A stretch of 64,000 bases of DNA from Carboxylicivirga caseinilyticus (GCA_025499705.1 JAFMVE010000011.1:1-64000), one strand, 5' to 3'. Counted from the stretch's first letter, positions 1 through 8,640 are shown. The notes: generated by a model from the letters alone, not told the origin. A program made the numbers and translations.

Positions 1-37
1 AAGTCCCCTTCAGGGGATTTAGGGGTGACATAAAATG
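1..37. repeat. Short GGGG-rich intergenic palindrome at the window edge
   Basis: TCCCC and GGGGA flank a TTCA loop, followed by TTTAGGGGT. This C/G-block element stands out from the AT-rich surroundings and resembles short palindromic intergenic repeats common in Bacteroidetes. It lies downstream of metK. It may continue left of the window, so its full extent is unknown. No clear U-tract follows it, so it is a weak terminator candidate. Confidence 0.3.
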
Positions 38-118
38 ATATTTTATTACAAATTGAAACTAACGTTGTTCTGATGTTTAGTTTTTGGACACCCTCCTTAA
101 TCTTTATGTAGTATTGAA

Positions 119-1366
119 TTAAAGACTAAAAATAGTTTTTACCTTATCAACGTAATCAAGTTTTTCCCATGTAAAGAACTCAACTTCTTTCATTACTTTT
201 TGGCCGTTCTCGATAAACTCAACCTTTTCTTTATAAGGACTACGTCCAACGTGACCATAGGCAGCTGTTGGTTCAAATATTGGATTCTTTAACCCAAAAC
301 GTTTCACAATTGCACTAGGGCGCATATCAAAAATACCTTCAACCTTTTCAGCAATTTCGCCATCGGTAAGGTCTATTTTTGATGTTCCATAGGTATTAAT
401 ATATAATCCCACAGGTTTTGCAACTCCAATGGCATATGCAACCTGAACCAAAATCTCATCAGCTACACCAGCAGCAACCAGATTCTTTGCAATATGACGT
501 GTAGCATAAGCAGCAGAACGATCAACTTTTGAACTGTCTTTACCGCTGAAGGCACCTCCGCCATGAGCACCCTTGCCGCCATAGGTATCAACAATGATTT
601 TACGACCTGTTAAACCGGTGTCGCCATGTGGTCCACCGATAACAAATTTACCTGTAGGGTTAACATGTAATATATAATCATTAAAAAGGTGTTGCTGATT
701 ATCCGGTAAAATAGCTTTTACACGAGGAATCAATATATTCTGTACATCGTCTTTTATCTTAGCTAGCATTGCTTCATCTTCATCAAACTCATCATGCTGA
801 GTAGAGACTACGATTGTGTGTACTTTTAATGGCTTATTGTTTGAATCATATTCAATGGTAACCTGGCTTTTTGAGTCCGGGCGAAGGTAAGTCATCACTT
901 TTTCTTCTCGACGGATATCAGCAAGTTCTTTTAGTAAAATATGAGACAAATATAAAGGTAGAGGAAGGTAATCTTCTGTGTCTTTGCAGGCATAGCCAAA
1001 CATCATACCCTGGTCACCGGCTCCCTGTTCTTCTTCATTTGCCCGTTCAACTCCTCTGTTAATGTCAGCTGACTGCTCATGAATAGCCGAGATCACTCCA
1101 CATGAACCGGAATCAAACATATAGGCTGCATCAGTATAACCAATTCGTTCGATTACTCTGCGGGCCACATTTTGTGTTGGAACAAAGCCTGTTGTTTTTA
1201 CCTCACCGCTTAATACTACTAAACCGGTAGTTACCAATGTTTCACAAGCTACCTTGGATTCAGGGTCCTGACGAAGTAATTCATCAAGAATGGCATCAGA
1301 AATCTGATCAGCTACTTTGTCAGGATGTCCTTCCGACACTGACTCGGATGTAAATAAATAACCCAT
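119..1366 (-). CDS. metK: S-adenosylmethionine synthetase (methionine adenosyltransferase)
   Basis: Makes S-adenosylmethionine from methionine and ATP in the cytoplasm. The 415-residue protein begins [21 protein letters not shown], the family N-terminus with the ATP-binding His (GHPDK). It also carries the glycine-rich [13 protein letters not shown] segment and GIGVAKPVG-like C-terminal motifs. The open frame extends 60 codons upstream to 1546, but that extension is not family-like and contains the putative leader RNA, so I take the ATG at 1366. It is a single gene, divergent from tRNA-Glu/rpsT. A promoter and a SAM-II-like aptamer occupy its 5' leader, suggesting feedback by its own product. 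Length and motifs are normal, and the assignment is very secure. Confidence 0.97.
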   Translation of the reverse strand: MGYLFTSESVSEGHPDKVADQISDAILDELLRQDPESKVACETLVTTGLVVLSGEVKTTGFVPTQNVARRVIERIGYTDAAYMFDSGSCGVISAIHEQSADINRGVERANEEEQGAGDQGMMFGYACKDTEDYLPLPLYLSHILLKELADIRREEKVMTYLRPDSKSQVTIEYDSNNKPLKVHTIVVSTQHDEFDEDEAMLAKIKDDVQNILIPRVKAILPDNQQHLFNDYILHVNPTGKFVIGGPHGDTGLTGRKIIVDTYGGKGAHGGGAFSGKDSSKVDRSAAYATRHIAKNLVAAGVADEILVQVAYAIGVAKPVGLYINTYGTSKIDLTDGEIAEKVEGIFDMRPSAIVKRFGLKNPIFEPTAAYGHVGRSPYKEKVEFIENGQKVMKEVEFFTWEKLDYVDKVKTIFSL

Positions 1367-1440
1367 ATCAAAACTCTTTAAACAACTACACTTGAGTTGC
1401 ATCACTATTATTACTATATTGATATGTGAAAAAAGGAAGT

Positions 1441-1505
1441 TAAAACGAAGTACGCGTTTTAGCACTTTTTTAGAGTGGTTGCAATCAGCCAAATCCTTCC
1501 ACTTT
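1441..1505 (-). promoter_or_regulatory. Probable SAM-II riboswitch in the metK leader, with an overlapping hairpin
   Basis: Read on the minus strand, AGTGG (1503-1499) pairs with CCACT (1478-1474). The loop contains GATTT and ATTGCAA, and the 3' segment (1465-1455) reads GTGCTAAAACG after an A-rich linker. The same order (short P1, GAUUU, AUUGCAA, P1', A-rich linker, GCUAAAA) characterises the SAM-II pseudoknot aptamer. SAM-II is known mainly from Alphaproteobacteria and, to my knowledge, Bacteroidetes. Minus-strand TAAAACG (1461-1455) can instead pair with CGTTTTA (1447-1441), which would consume the GCUAAAA strand, so the two folds are exclusive. A U-rich run follows. The regulatory logic is inferred. 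Confidence 0.65.
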
Positions 1506-1515
1506 TCACTAGTTG

Positions 1516-1551
1516 CAAAGTAATGAAATAATAAAATGATGCGCAAGCAAA
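1516..1551 (-). promoter_or_regulatory. Probable metK promoter
   Basis: On the minus strand TACTTTG (1522-1516) is a -7 element of the Bacteroidetes type. CTTG or TTTG lies about 21-25 nt upstream (1544-1551). The predicted start, about 1509, would place the SAM-II-like aptamer at the very 5' end of the mRNA. Confidence 0.5.
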
Positions 1552-1657
1552 AGAAGAGTATTTTGTCTTGATTGTATCTTTTCTAAGTGTATTCTAGTGA
1601 GTTACTTTGTTAATCAATGTTTTTGACATTTTTTTTGAATTTTTTTTCGAAAAAATA

Positions 1658-1688
1658 TTTGGAGGGAATTGAATTTGATATATCTTTG
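1658..1688 (+). promoter_or_regulatory. Promoter of the tRNA-Glu/rpsT unit
   Basis: TTTG (1658-1661), a 19-nt spacer and TATCTTTG (1681-1688) match the Bacteroidetes -33/-7 consensus exactly. It lies about 40 nt before the first tRNA-Glu. Confidence 0.7.
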
Positions 1689-1729
1689 CATCCGCATTTG
1701 AGACAGAGAAAGTGATCCAAAGGCAATAA

Positions 1730-1801
1730 GGTCCCTTCGTCTAGTGGTTAGGACGCAAGGTTTTCATCCTTGAAACAGGAGTTCGATTCTCCTAGGGACT
1801 G
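1730..1801 (+). tRNA. tRNA-Glu (TTC), copy 1
   Basis: A 72-nt cloverleaf. The acceptor arms are GGTCCCT and AGGGACT with discriminator G. The anticodon stem is CAAGG/CCTTG with loop TTTTCAT, giving anticodon TTC. The T-arm contains GTTCGATTC. The CCA end is not fully encoded. It is identical to two further copies downstream and is followed after 38 nt by rpsT. Confidence 0.96.
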
Positions 1802-1839
1802 CAAAAGTAAAAGAATTAACAATATTATTTTGTATTAAG

Positions 1840-2091
1840 ATGGCAAATCATCAATCAGCGAAAAAAAGAATTCGTCAGATAGAAAAGAGAAGACTTCACA
1901 ATAGATATTACGCTAAAACAGCTCGTAATGCTGTGAAGGAGTTGAGAGGTACATCTGAGAAAGAAGCTGCTCAGGAGTTGCTTCCTAAAGTTGCCTCAAT
2001 GCTGGATAAGTTGGCTAAAAGAAACATTATTCACAAAAATAAAGCTGCTAACTTGAAATCTAAGTTGGCAAGCCACGTGAACAAGCTTTAA
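1840..2091 (+). CDS. rpsT: 30S ribosomal protein S20
   Basis: An 83-residue basic, Lys/Arg-rich helical protein beginning [19 protein letters not shown], the classic S20 N-terminus. It binds 16S rRNA early in small-subunit assembly. No separate promoter or terminator is visible on either side: tRNA-Glu copy 1 ends 38 nt upstream and copy 2 begins 14 nt downstream. The mRNA is therefore probably released by tRNA processing from one transcript. Length and motifs are typical of the family. Confidence 0.97.
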   Translation: MANHQSAKKRIRQIEKRRLHNRYYAKTARNAVKELRGTSEKEAAQELLPKVASMLDKLAKRNIIHKNKAANLKSKLASHVNKL

Positions 2092-2105
2092 TCAAAGCTT
2101 CTTAA

Positions 2106-2177
2106 GGTCCCTTCGTCTAGTGGTTAGGACGCAAGGTTTTCATCCTTGAAACAGGAGTTCGATTCTCCTAGGGACTG
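2106..2177 (+). tRNA. tRNA-Glu (TTC), copy 2
   Basis: Identical over 72 nt to copy 1 at 1730-1801, with anticodon TTC in loop TTTTCAT. It begins 14 nt after the rpsT stop codon and is followed at once by a strong terminator. Confidence 0.96.
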
Positions 2178-2182
2178 CTAAT

Positions 2183-2210
2183 GCCTTTCGGGAAACTGAA
2201 AGGCTTTTTT
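2183..2210 (+). terminator. Rho-independent terminator after tRNA-Glu copy 2
   Basis: GCCTTTC (2183-2189) pairs with GAAAGGC (2198-2204), followed by six T. It closes the tRNA-Glu/rpsT/tRNA-Glu unit. Confidence 0.8.
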
Positions 2211-2274
2211 AATGCAATAAATATTTTGCCAATAACCAGTTAGTTCTAGTATAAAACTACTGAGTAAATGTATT

Positions 2275-2346
2275 GGTCCCTTCGTCTAGTGGTTAGGACG
2301 CAAGGTTTTCATCCTTGAAACAGGAGTTCGATTCTCCTAGGGACTG
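2275..2346 (+). tRNA. tRNA-Glu (TTC), copy 3
   Basis: Third identical 72-nt tRNA-Glu copy, anticodon TTC. It lies 65 nt beyond the previous terminator, so it is either transcribed separately or served by read-through. It has its own terminator. Confidence 0.96.
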
Positions 2347-2350
2347 CGAA

Positions 2351-2379
2351 AGTCTTCCAAATGCTGGAGGACTTTTTTT
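2351..2379 (+). terminator. Rho-independent terminator after tRNA-Glu copy 3
   Basis: AGTCTTCC (2351-2358) pairs with GGAGGACT (2366-2373, one G-U pair), followed by a T-run. Confidence 0.75.
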
Positions 2380-2432
2380 ATGTCAAATATTTACTTTGTC
2401 AATTTGCATCATTATCTTGAATACAAAAGAAA

Positions 2433-3134
2433 ATGATGAATCCATACCAACATCTAAGCATTAAGGAATGGGCATTGGAAGATCGTCCTCGTGAAAAATT
2501 ACTTGAAAAGGGAATATCTTCGTTATCTGATGCCGAACTGCTAGCTATTATCTTAGGTTCTGGTAGCTCTAAGGAAAGTGCTGTGGATCTTGCAAAAAAG
2601 ATTCTGAAAGACTGTAATAATAATTTAAATGAGCTTGGGAAGAAGTCGGTAAAAGATTTAAAAAGTAAGTACCATGGAGTAGGTGATGCTAAGGCAATAA
2701 CAGTTGTTGCTTGTTTGGAATTAGGAAGAAGAAGAAAGTTGCAGGAAGCTGCAAAGCGAATTAAAATAACTCAAAGTAAAGATGTGGTTGATATTTTTCA
2801 ACCTATTCTTGGTGATCTTCCACATGAAGAGTTTTGGATTTTATTATTGAATCGGTCCAATAGAGTGATTACCCGTTATAAGATTAGTCAGGGCGGTGTT
2901 GCTGGAACTGTGATTGATATTAAAATTATTTTAAAGTCTGCTATTGATCATTTAGCTTCTTCAATTATTTTATGTCATAATCATCCGAGCGGGAATATAC
3001 AACCAAGTGATATGGACAGACAAATTACAAAAAAAATGAAGGAAGCTGGAAAAATTATGGATATTCCGGTATTGGATCATCTTATTATTACCGAATCGGC
3101 TTACTATAGTTTTGCTGATGAGGGGGAATTATAA
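2433..3134 (+). CDS. radC: RadC-family JAB/MPN-domain protein
   Basis: A 233-residue protein of normal family length. The N-terminal helix-hairpin-helix-like part (about 20-110) has RPREKLLEKG and LSDAELLAIIL. The C-terminal JAB/MPN domain (about 110-233) carries HNHPSGN, with H182, H184 and D195 forming the JAMM zinc site. RadC was once assigned to DNA repair, but its true role is unsettled and its fold is that of a metal-dependent peptidase. Two adjacent ATGs (2433 and 2436) could both start it. It ends 4 nt before the convergent glycosyltransferase, with no terminator visible between them. Confidence 0.94.
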   Translation: MMNPYQHLSIKEWALEDRPREKLLEKGISSLSDAELLAIILGSGSSKESAVDLAKKILKDCNNNLNELGKKSVKDLKSKYHGVGDAKAITVVACLELGRRRKLQEAAKRIKITQSKDVVDIFQPILGDLPHEEFWILLLNRSNRVITRYKISQGGVAGTVIDIKIILKSAIDHLASSIILCHNHPSGNIQPSDMDRQITKKMKEAGKIMDIPVLDHLIITESAYYSFADEGEL

Positions 3135-3138
3135 GAAA

Positions 3139-4251
3139 TTAGTCAGTAGAAAGAATCTCTTTTAATTCAATAGTTTCGTTTTCCCAATTAACGAGTCTTC
3201 TCGCTTTTATTGCATTTTCTTTCCATGTTTTAATGAGTGATGGTGTTTCTCGTATTTCATTAATATTTTTTGCAATGTTTTGCGGACTAATATCTGAAAT
3301 TACAGTCCCAAATTCATATTTATTTATAAAACGTTCAATTTCAGGAAAATTAACGCCCAGAATTGGAAGTTGTGCTTGCAATGCGTCAAAAAGTCTGTTG
3401 GGTAAAGCATAATAGTTGTTTAGGCCAATGTTTTCAAGCAATGCTATTCCTAAATCGGCTTGTGCAGTATATTTAGGTAATTCCTGAAAAGGTACTTTAC
3501 CAACAAAGGTAATTTTATCTCCTAAATCATTACTACGTTCTTTTAATTCATTCAAAAGGTCCCCATCGCCAACTATTAAAAGTTTTATGTCTTCTAATAT
3601 TCTCATAGCATCTATCAGTTCCTTTAAGGCTCTACCATGGTTTACAGCTCCTTGATAAATTAGGGTGAAAGGATTGCCTGATTTTGTTTGTAAATCATTT
3701 ACATCAATAATACGCGAGGACAAGGGTGCATTGCGGATAACTAAAAAGTCTTTATTGTATTTATCTTTATAGATATTGGCGATTGATTGGCATACTGTTA
3801 CACCATAATCAATCCCGGGAACAAATAATCTCTCAGCTGTCAACCAAATATTCTTTATCCATAATTTATGTTGAATTTCAGGAACTTCCGGAAAATACTC
3901 ATGGCTATCAAAGAGCAAGGTATTTTTTTTTAATATTCTTCCCAGACTACATCCGGTTAAAGTATCCAGATCAACTGATACAATTAAATCATATTTACGA
4001 AAAAGCAAATAAAAAAATATCCTTAGGTTGAAGATGAGATAAAATTGTGGGCCTTTTTGCCAAATTGTATTTAGATAGATTGTTTTGGATTCAATTCTAT
4101 GATTGGAAATTAAATTTTTCTTCTTTCTACACAAAAAAGTTGTGTTGTATCCACATTCACTTAATGTTAGTGCTAATTTGTGCAGACGATAGTCAGTGGC
4201 CAATTCGCTAACAGTACAAATGATAGCTTTTTTCTCTAATTTAGAACTCAA
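3139..4251 (-). CDS. GT4-like glycosyltransferase
   Basis: A 370-residue cytoplasmic GT-B fold glycosyltransferase, probably family 4. The N-terminal half begins with a Rossmann-like strand (KKAIICTVSELATDYRLHKLA). The C-terminal nucleotide-sugar domain (about 195-350) contains LIYQGAVNHGRALKELIDAM, LLIVGDGD, ITFVGKVP and LPNRLFDALQAQLPILG. It should transfer a sugar from a nucleotide donor to a glycan; donor and acceptor cannot be read from the sequence. It is divergent from the deacetylase that starts the surface-glycan operon, sharing a 112-bp intergenic region, so it may serve the same product. Confidence 0.85.
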   Translation of the reverse strand: MSSKLEKKAIICTVSELATDYRLHKLALTLSECGYNTTFLCRKKKNLISNHRIESKTIYLNTIWQKGPQFYLIFNLRIFFYLLFRKYDLIVSVDLDTLTGCSLGRILKKNTLLFDSHEYFPEVPEIQHKLWIKNIWLTAERLFVPGIDYGVTVCQSIANIYKDKYNKDFLVIRNAPLSSRIIDVNDLQTKSGNPFTLIYQGAVNHGRALKELIDAMRILEDIKLLIVGDGDLLNELKERSNDLGDKITFVGKVPFQELPKYTAQADLGIALLENIGLNNYYALPNRLFDALQAQLPILGVNFPEIERFINKYEFGTVISDISPQNIAKNINEIRETPSLIKTWKENAIKARRLVNWENETIELKEILSTD

Positions 4252-4363
4252 TTTATAAGGTATAGATATTTTGAATCATACAAATATAAGTAAAGAGAAT
4301 CTTATTCTATATTTGATTAAAATATTATAGTATAAAGTTCGTTAGCAAATTGGGGGTATTATT

Positions 4364-5266
4364 TTGAAGAAATTACCATACATATTACCATATTATCATG
4401 TTGTAAGTGATCAGCACTTGCCACATATAAAGCATTTGTTTTATGTGAAGTCTGTTCGGGAGTTTATTGATGATCTGGAATATATCGGTAAGAATTACTC
4501 TATTGTTGGCTTAACTGATTTTTATCAAGCAGCAAAAGAAAGATTTATTAATATTAAGAAACCTATTGCACATCTGACATTTGATGATGGATTAAGTGAA
4601 TGCTATAATGTTATTGCTCCAATCTTAAAAAGTAAAGGCATTCAGGCTACATTCTTTATTAATTCAGGTTTTATTGATAACAAGGACCTGTTTTTTCGTT
4701 TCAAAGTATCTCTACTTATTGATGATTTATTATCCAAAGGTAAATTAACCAGAGAATTAGAAGTGCAATTAAAGGATTACCTATATTCAGATAATGAAGT
4801 GATTGATAGACTTGCTCAAGACAATGGGGTTGATTATAATGAATTTTTGAAAAGTAATAAGCCTTATTTAACCAGCGATCAAATTCAGTCATTAATAGAG
4901 GATGGATTTACTATTGGTGCACATAGTCATGATCATCCCGAATTCAGGTTTGTTTCAGAAGATTTTGCTCTCAATCAGGTGGTAAAAAGTGTTGATGAAG
5001 TGTCCTCACGTTTTAATCAAAATATAAAGGCATTCTCGTTTCCTTTTACAGATTTTGCATTAAAAAAAGAGTTTTTCAATAGACTTTATAAAAGTGAGAT
5101 AATCGATATCAGCTTTGGTACTGCAGGCATAAAAAAGGATGAAATAGCAATGAATTTTCAGAGGGTGCCAATGGAATTCAAGTATAAAGCGAAAAGTATT
5201 ATTGGTTATTATAATTTAAAATCCAAAATGAGACAGCTTCTTGGCAAGGATCTGATTTTAAGATAA
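4364..5266 (+). CDS. Polysaccharide deacetylase family protein (NodB homology)
   Basis: A 300-residue protein of carbohydrate esterase 4 type. The NodB motifs are TFDDG (residues 72-76, catalytic base and metal Asp) and HSxxH (H187, H191, metal ligands). The family removes N-acetyl groups from amino sugars or peptidoglycan. No signal peptide is visible, so cytoplasmic action on a lipid-linked sugar is possible. The start is TTG at 4364, with a G-rich stretch 5-10 nt upstream. A 40-residue insertion between the motifs is longer than in minimal NodB enzymes. It is the first gene of the tight cassette and ends 2 nt before the next gene. A free amino sugar from this enzyme could be the acceptor for the acyltransferases downstream. 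Confidence 0.85.
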   Translation: MKKLPYILPYYHVVSDQHLPHIKHLFYVKSVREFIDDLEYIGKNYSIVGLTDFYQAAKERFINIKKPIAHLTFDDGLSECYNVIAPILKSKGIQATFFINSGFIDNKDLFFRFKVSLLIDDLLSKGKLTRELEVQLKDYLYSDNEVIDRLAQDNGVDYNEFLKSNKPYLTSDQIQSLIEDGFTIGAHSHDHPEFRFVSEDFALNQVVKSVDEVSSRFNQNIKAFSFPFTDFALKKEFFNRLYKSEIIDISFGTAGIKKDEIAMNFQRVPMEFKYKAKSIIGYYNLKSKMRQLLGKDLILR

Positions 5267-5268
5267 GA

Positions 5269-6216
5269 ATGAGAGAAATAAAATTAGAGGAAAATAAGAT
5301 ATTGCACTTAAAAAGAAGTGAAATTGAGGATCAAAAGTGGGATGATTGCGTTACGAACTCTTCTTTTGATAATCCTTTGGCTTATTGTTGGGTTTTGGAT
5401 ATTATGTATCCAAAATGGGAAGCCATTGTAGACAGTGAATATAAATGGGTATTGCCAATAACAGCAATAAAATTTTTAAAATGGAAATTTATATCTCTTC
5501 CTAATTATGTACAATATTTGGGTTTTATTGGAAGTTCATCGGGTGAGGAATTTAAAAGTATTTTATCATGCCTGAAGAGGGAGTTAGGTTTGGTGTTTGT
5601 TACTTTTGGTCAGACACCTGGTATAAATGATAATTTAATAGCAGAATCTTATTTGAGGACAACATATCATCTTAATCTGAATCAATCTTACGAAGACATT
5701 AAATCTAATTATTCAAGCAGCTGTAAGAAAAATATTAGAAGAGGGTGTAGGGAAAATGTTCAGATTAGCATAAGTGATTCGTCTGATGAACTTATACAGT
5801 TAAAGTCTGAAATGGTGAAATTTAAAGGACTGGATAGAATTTCAGATATTAGTAATTCGAGATTAAAAGAATTGATAAGTGTTGCTATAAAATTTAAAAA
5901 AGGAGTTTTATATAAAGCTGAGGTGAGTGATAAATTGTGTGCGAGTGCTTTTTTTATATTTGGTGCGAGAGGGGTTAATATTTTTTCTGCAACAAACAGT
6001 TTGGGACGATCATCAAAAGCTTCATTTTTATTAGTAGATAATTTTTTACACGAATATTGTAAGAAAGATTTATATCTTGATTTTTGTGGATCAGATATTA
6101 AAAGTATTGCAGATTTTAATTCAGGATTCGGGGCTGTTCCATTATCTTATACAGCTTATAAAATATCCAAGAACACAATGTCATATTATATATGGAGGAT
6201 ACTGGTCAATATATAA
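5269..6216 (+). CDS. FemAB/GNAT-like acyltransferase
   Basis: A 315-residue soluble protein. The central segment YEDIKSNYSSSCKKNIRRG, followed by alternating strands and helices and the C-terminal LYLDFCGSDIKSIADFNSGFG, matches the GNAT-fold pattern of FemAB-like and BcsL/CelD-type acyltransferases. FemAB proteins transfer aminoacyl groups to peptidoglycan precursors, and related proteins acylate polysaccharides. Here it precedes an adenylation enzyme and a carrier protein, so it could take its acyl group from the carrier; this is inference. It starts 2 nt after the deacetylase stop and overlaps the next gene by 25 nt. Confidence 0.65.
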   Translation: MREIKLEENKILHLKRSEIEDQKWDDCVTNSSFDNPLAYCWVLDIMYPKWEAIVDSEYKWVLPITAIKFLKWKFISLPNYVQYLGFIGSSSGEEFKSILSCLKRELGLVFVTFGQTPGINDNLIAESYLRTTYHLNLNQSYEDIKSNYSSSCKKNIRRGCRENVQISISDSSDELIQLKSEMVKFKGLDRISDISNSRLKELISVAIKFKKGVLYKAEVSDKLCASAFFIFGARGVNIFSATNSLGRSSKASFLLVDNFLHEYCKKDLYLDFCGSDIKSIADFNSGFGAVPLSYTAYKISKNTMSYYIWRILVNI

Positions 6217-7691
6217 ATTTTCTCAATAAGATAAGGGATTCATTTAGGCTTTATCCTGATAGAAATGCGCTATATATTGGAGGTCGTTTCTATTCTTTTA
6301 AAGAATTGGAAAGGCAGGTTGGCACTATCTGTGACTATTTGTTGACTAATTGTGTTGATAGCAAGGCAATTGGAGTTGTTGGGAATCATGATTTAAAGAG
6401 TTATGCCTCAATTCTGGCAATTATGTTCTTAGGTAAAACATTTATTCCAATTTTAAATGATGCCCCTGAAATAAGAAATGAATACATCCTGAATCTTTGT
6501 AATGTAAATGTTGTGTTAAACTCCCGGGATACAGACTTAACACAATATGATATTCTTACACCAGATTCAATGGTGGACAGGGTTGTTATTCCGGAATTAA
6601 TCATCAATCAGGAGGATATATTGTCTGTGTTATTTACTTCCGGAACCACAGGAGTCCCTAAAGGAGTGCCTTACACATTTAAGAATATTAATTGTACTCT
6701 GGATGCCTATTTTAAGCTGGGTATGGGTATTGGAATTGAAGACAAATTCTTGCAGATGTTTGACTTTAATTTTGATATGTCCATGTTGTCGTATTTGCCG
6801 GCTTTTTGCATTGGAGCTTGCATTTATCCTTGTAAAAATAGTAGTATTAAGTATTTAAATGCTTTAGAATTGTTATTAAGGCATGAGATCTCAATTGCCA
6901 CTATGGTCCCCACAACATTACATCTATTGAGGCCATATTTTGAAAGGCTTCAATTGCCTAATCTAAAATATAGTTTATTGGGTGGAGAACCTTTTTCACA
7001 GGAGCTTGCTAATCAATGGATGAAATGTATACCCAATGGAAAGGTATTTAATATATCCGGACCGACAGAAACAACCATGGCATGCATGGGATACTGGGTT
7101 CCTAGAGAATTGGAGAGGCAGCAGCAGCATAATGGGATTCTGGCATTTGGTTTACCTTGGCCAAATACACGAGGTATAATTGTGGACTCTCAGAATAAAG
7201 AATTGCCAAAGTTTAAAAAAGGGAATTTGTCATTTTCCGGTGATAATGTTATGCAGGGATATTTAAATCAGGAAGAGCTAAATAAAGAGGTGTTTTTTTA
7301 TAAAGAAGGAAAGAGATTTTATAAAACAGGAGATATTGCTTTTATTGGTGAGGATGATACCTTTTATACTTGCGGGAGGTCTGATAATCAGGTTAAAATT
7401 AATGGATACAAGGTGGAGTTAAGCGAGGTTGAACATGCCTGCAGAACCTATCTTAAACTATCTAATGTCTATGTCGCTGTAATGAATTCAGGATCTATTG
7501 TAAATCGTATTGTAGTTTTTTATGAATCATCGGTTTTATTGAATTCAGATAAGCTAATCTCAGTATTGAGAGAAAAATTACCGCCATATATGGTGCCACA
7601 AAAGTTTGTATGCGTCAAAGAGTTTCCAAGGAATAATAATGGAAAAATTGATAAACAAGGTTTAAAAGAAAGTCTGCTTAATGAATCATAA
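6192..7691 (+). CDS. Stand-alone amino-acid adenylation enzyme (NRPS A-domain/DltA-like)
   Basis: A 499-residue ANL-superfamily AMP-forming ligase. Core motifs are in order: FTSGTTGVPKG (A3, 148-158), FDMS (A4, D195), GPTETT (A5, 290-295), YKTGD (A7, 377-381), GRSDNQVKINGYKVEL (A8, 395-410) and NGKID (A10, K485). D195 and K485 correspond to the residues that hold the amino and carboxyl groups of an alpha-amino acid in NRPS A-domains, so an amino acid substrate is likely. It has no condensation or carrier domain; the carrier is encoded two genes downstream, as with DltA and DltC. It overlaps both neighbours (25 nt upstream, 11 nt downstream), suggesting translational coupling. Confidence 0.9.
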   Translation: MEDTGQYINFLNKIRDSFRLYPDRNALYIGGRFYSFKELERQVGTICDYLLTNCVDSKAIGVVGNHDLKSYASILAIMFLGKTFIPILNDAPEIRNEYILNLCNVNVVLNSRDTDLTQYDILTPDSMVDRVVIPELIINQEDILSVLFTSGTTGVPKGVPYTFKNINCTLDAYFKLGMGIGIEDKFLQMFDFNFDMSMLSYLPAFCIGACIYPCKNSSIKYLNALELLLRHEISIATMVPTTLHLLRPYFERLQLPNLKYSLLGGEPFSQELANQWMKCIPNGKVFNISGPTETTMACMGYWVPRELERQQQHNGILAFGLPWPNTRGIIVDSQNKELPKFKKGNLSFSGDNVMQGYLNQEELNKEVFFYKEGKRFYKTGDIAFIGEDDTFYTCGRSDNQVKINGYKVELSEVEHACRTYLKLSNVYVAVMNSGSIVNRIVVFYESSVLLNSDKLISVLREKLPPYMVPQKFVCVKEFPRNNNGKIDKQGLKESLLNES

Positions 7692-8400
7692 TGTGTTAAA
7701 TAGAGACAATCTTCAATCATTTTATAATAGAGCTCTTTCATTAAAAGAACGGTTTGTAAACTATCAGGAAATCTGTTTTCCGGGTGATAACTTGCATGCA
7801 TGGCCGCAATTTATATATGGTTTTTCAGAAGATACTTTTCGTGTGGAGGAAAGACTCATGCAGGTACTGGAAAAAGTAGAATTCCCGGCATATGTTATAA
7901 TTGATTCTGAACATAAAGAGGTACTGGATTCTTTAAGATCCTTGGGTTTTATGCCTGTTGAAATATGGCCGATGATGTATCTTAACATTAGTGATTTTAA
8001 CAAGGATCTACAGGAAAATATGCTTACAGATTACGACTCTCAGATTTTAGCATTAATAAATGAAACTCATTTTGCAAAACAACCACTTGAAGAAGAATAT
8101 TTCAAGTATTTGCTTGGTTTAGAAGGATGTATGGTTTTTGGTATGTACGATGCAGATAAAGTGGTTGCAGCTTGTTTGACATTCAAGCAAGATTCTAATC
8201 TTGGTATTTACATGATGTCAACCAATAATAATTATAGAGGAAAAGGATGGGGGCGCAAGTTACTTCATAATATTATCTCGGATTGTAAAACAAAGCAAAT
8301 TCAATCATTAACTTTACAAGCAAATCAGTTGTCAGTTGGATTCTACAAAAAAATAGGATTCTCCATAACTGGTAATTATTTAATCTTTGTAAAGAAATAA
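7681..8400 (+). CDS. GNAT family acetyltransferase with an N-terminal extension
   Basis: A 239-residue protein. The C-terminal half (about 110-239) is a GNAT domain: LTFKQDSNLGIYMMST forms the central strand, YRGKGWGRKLL (about 185-194) is motif A, which binds acyl-CoA pyrophosphate, and LQANQLSVGFYKKIGF is motif B. The N-terminal 110 residues are not recognised. The donor may be acyl-CoA or, given the ACP gene 6 nt downstream, a carrier-bound acyl group; the latter is inference. It begins inside the end of the adenylation gene. Confidence 0.82.
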   Translation: MNHNVLNRDNLQSFYNRALSLKERFVNYQEICFPGDNLHAWPQFIYGFSEDTFRVEERLMQVLEKVEFPAYVIIDSEHKEVLDSLRSLGFMPVEIWPMMYLNISDFNKDLQENMLTDYDSQILALINETHFAKQPLEEEYFKYLLGLEGCMVFGMYDADKVVAACLTFKQDSNLGIYMMSTNNNYRGKGWGRKLLHNIISDCKTKQIQSLTLQANQLSVGFYKKIGFSITGNYLIFVKK

Positions 8401-8406
8401 CTACAT

Positions 8407-8640
8407 ATGGACAAAATAGAAGGTGAAATTATAGCTATTGTAGCCGGTATTTTGAAAGTAAATCAATCAGATCTTCAACTAGAATCGTCAGGGGATTCTA
8501 TTCATCAATGGGATTCATTGGCTCACGCTTCGATTATTTCAGCAGTTGAGGAATATTTTGATATAAAATTTGACGTGATGGATATCATTCAGATGAGAAC
8601 CATTGATGATATTATCAATACCGTCAAAAAAGTATCGTAA
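8407..8640 (+). CDS. Acyl carrier protein / peptidyl carrier protein
   Basis: A 77-residue acidic four-helix carrier protein. S37 in the QWDSLAH motif is the expected 4'-phosphopantetheine attachment site. The WDSL form is typical of carriers in surface-glycan and Dlt-like clusters rather than of fatty-acid ACP (which has DSLD). It is likely loaded by the adenylation enzyme at 6192. No phosphopantetheinyl transferase lies in the window, so a housekeeping one must act. The next gene starts directly after its stop codon, with no spacing. Confidence 0.92.
   Translation: MDKIEGEIIAIVAGILKVNQSDLQLESSGDSIHQWDSLAHASIISAVEEYFDIKFDVMDIIQMRTIDDIINTVKKVS

Noticed and set aside
1367-1546. N-terminal extension of metK
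   Set aside because: The 60 extra codons are not family-like and overlap the putative promoter and riboswitch; the family N-terminus starts at 1366.
1730-2346. Three exact 72-nt repeats as a possible CRISPR array
   Set aside because: The repeats fold as tRNA-Glu with a clear TTC anticodon, the spacing is irregular and one interval holds rpsT.
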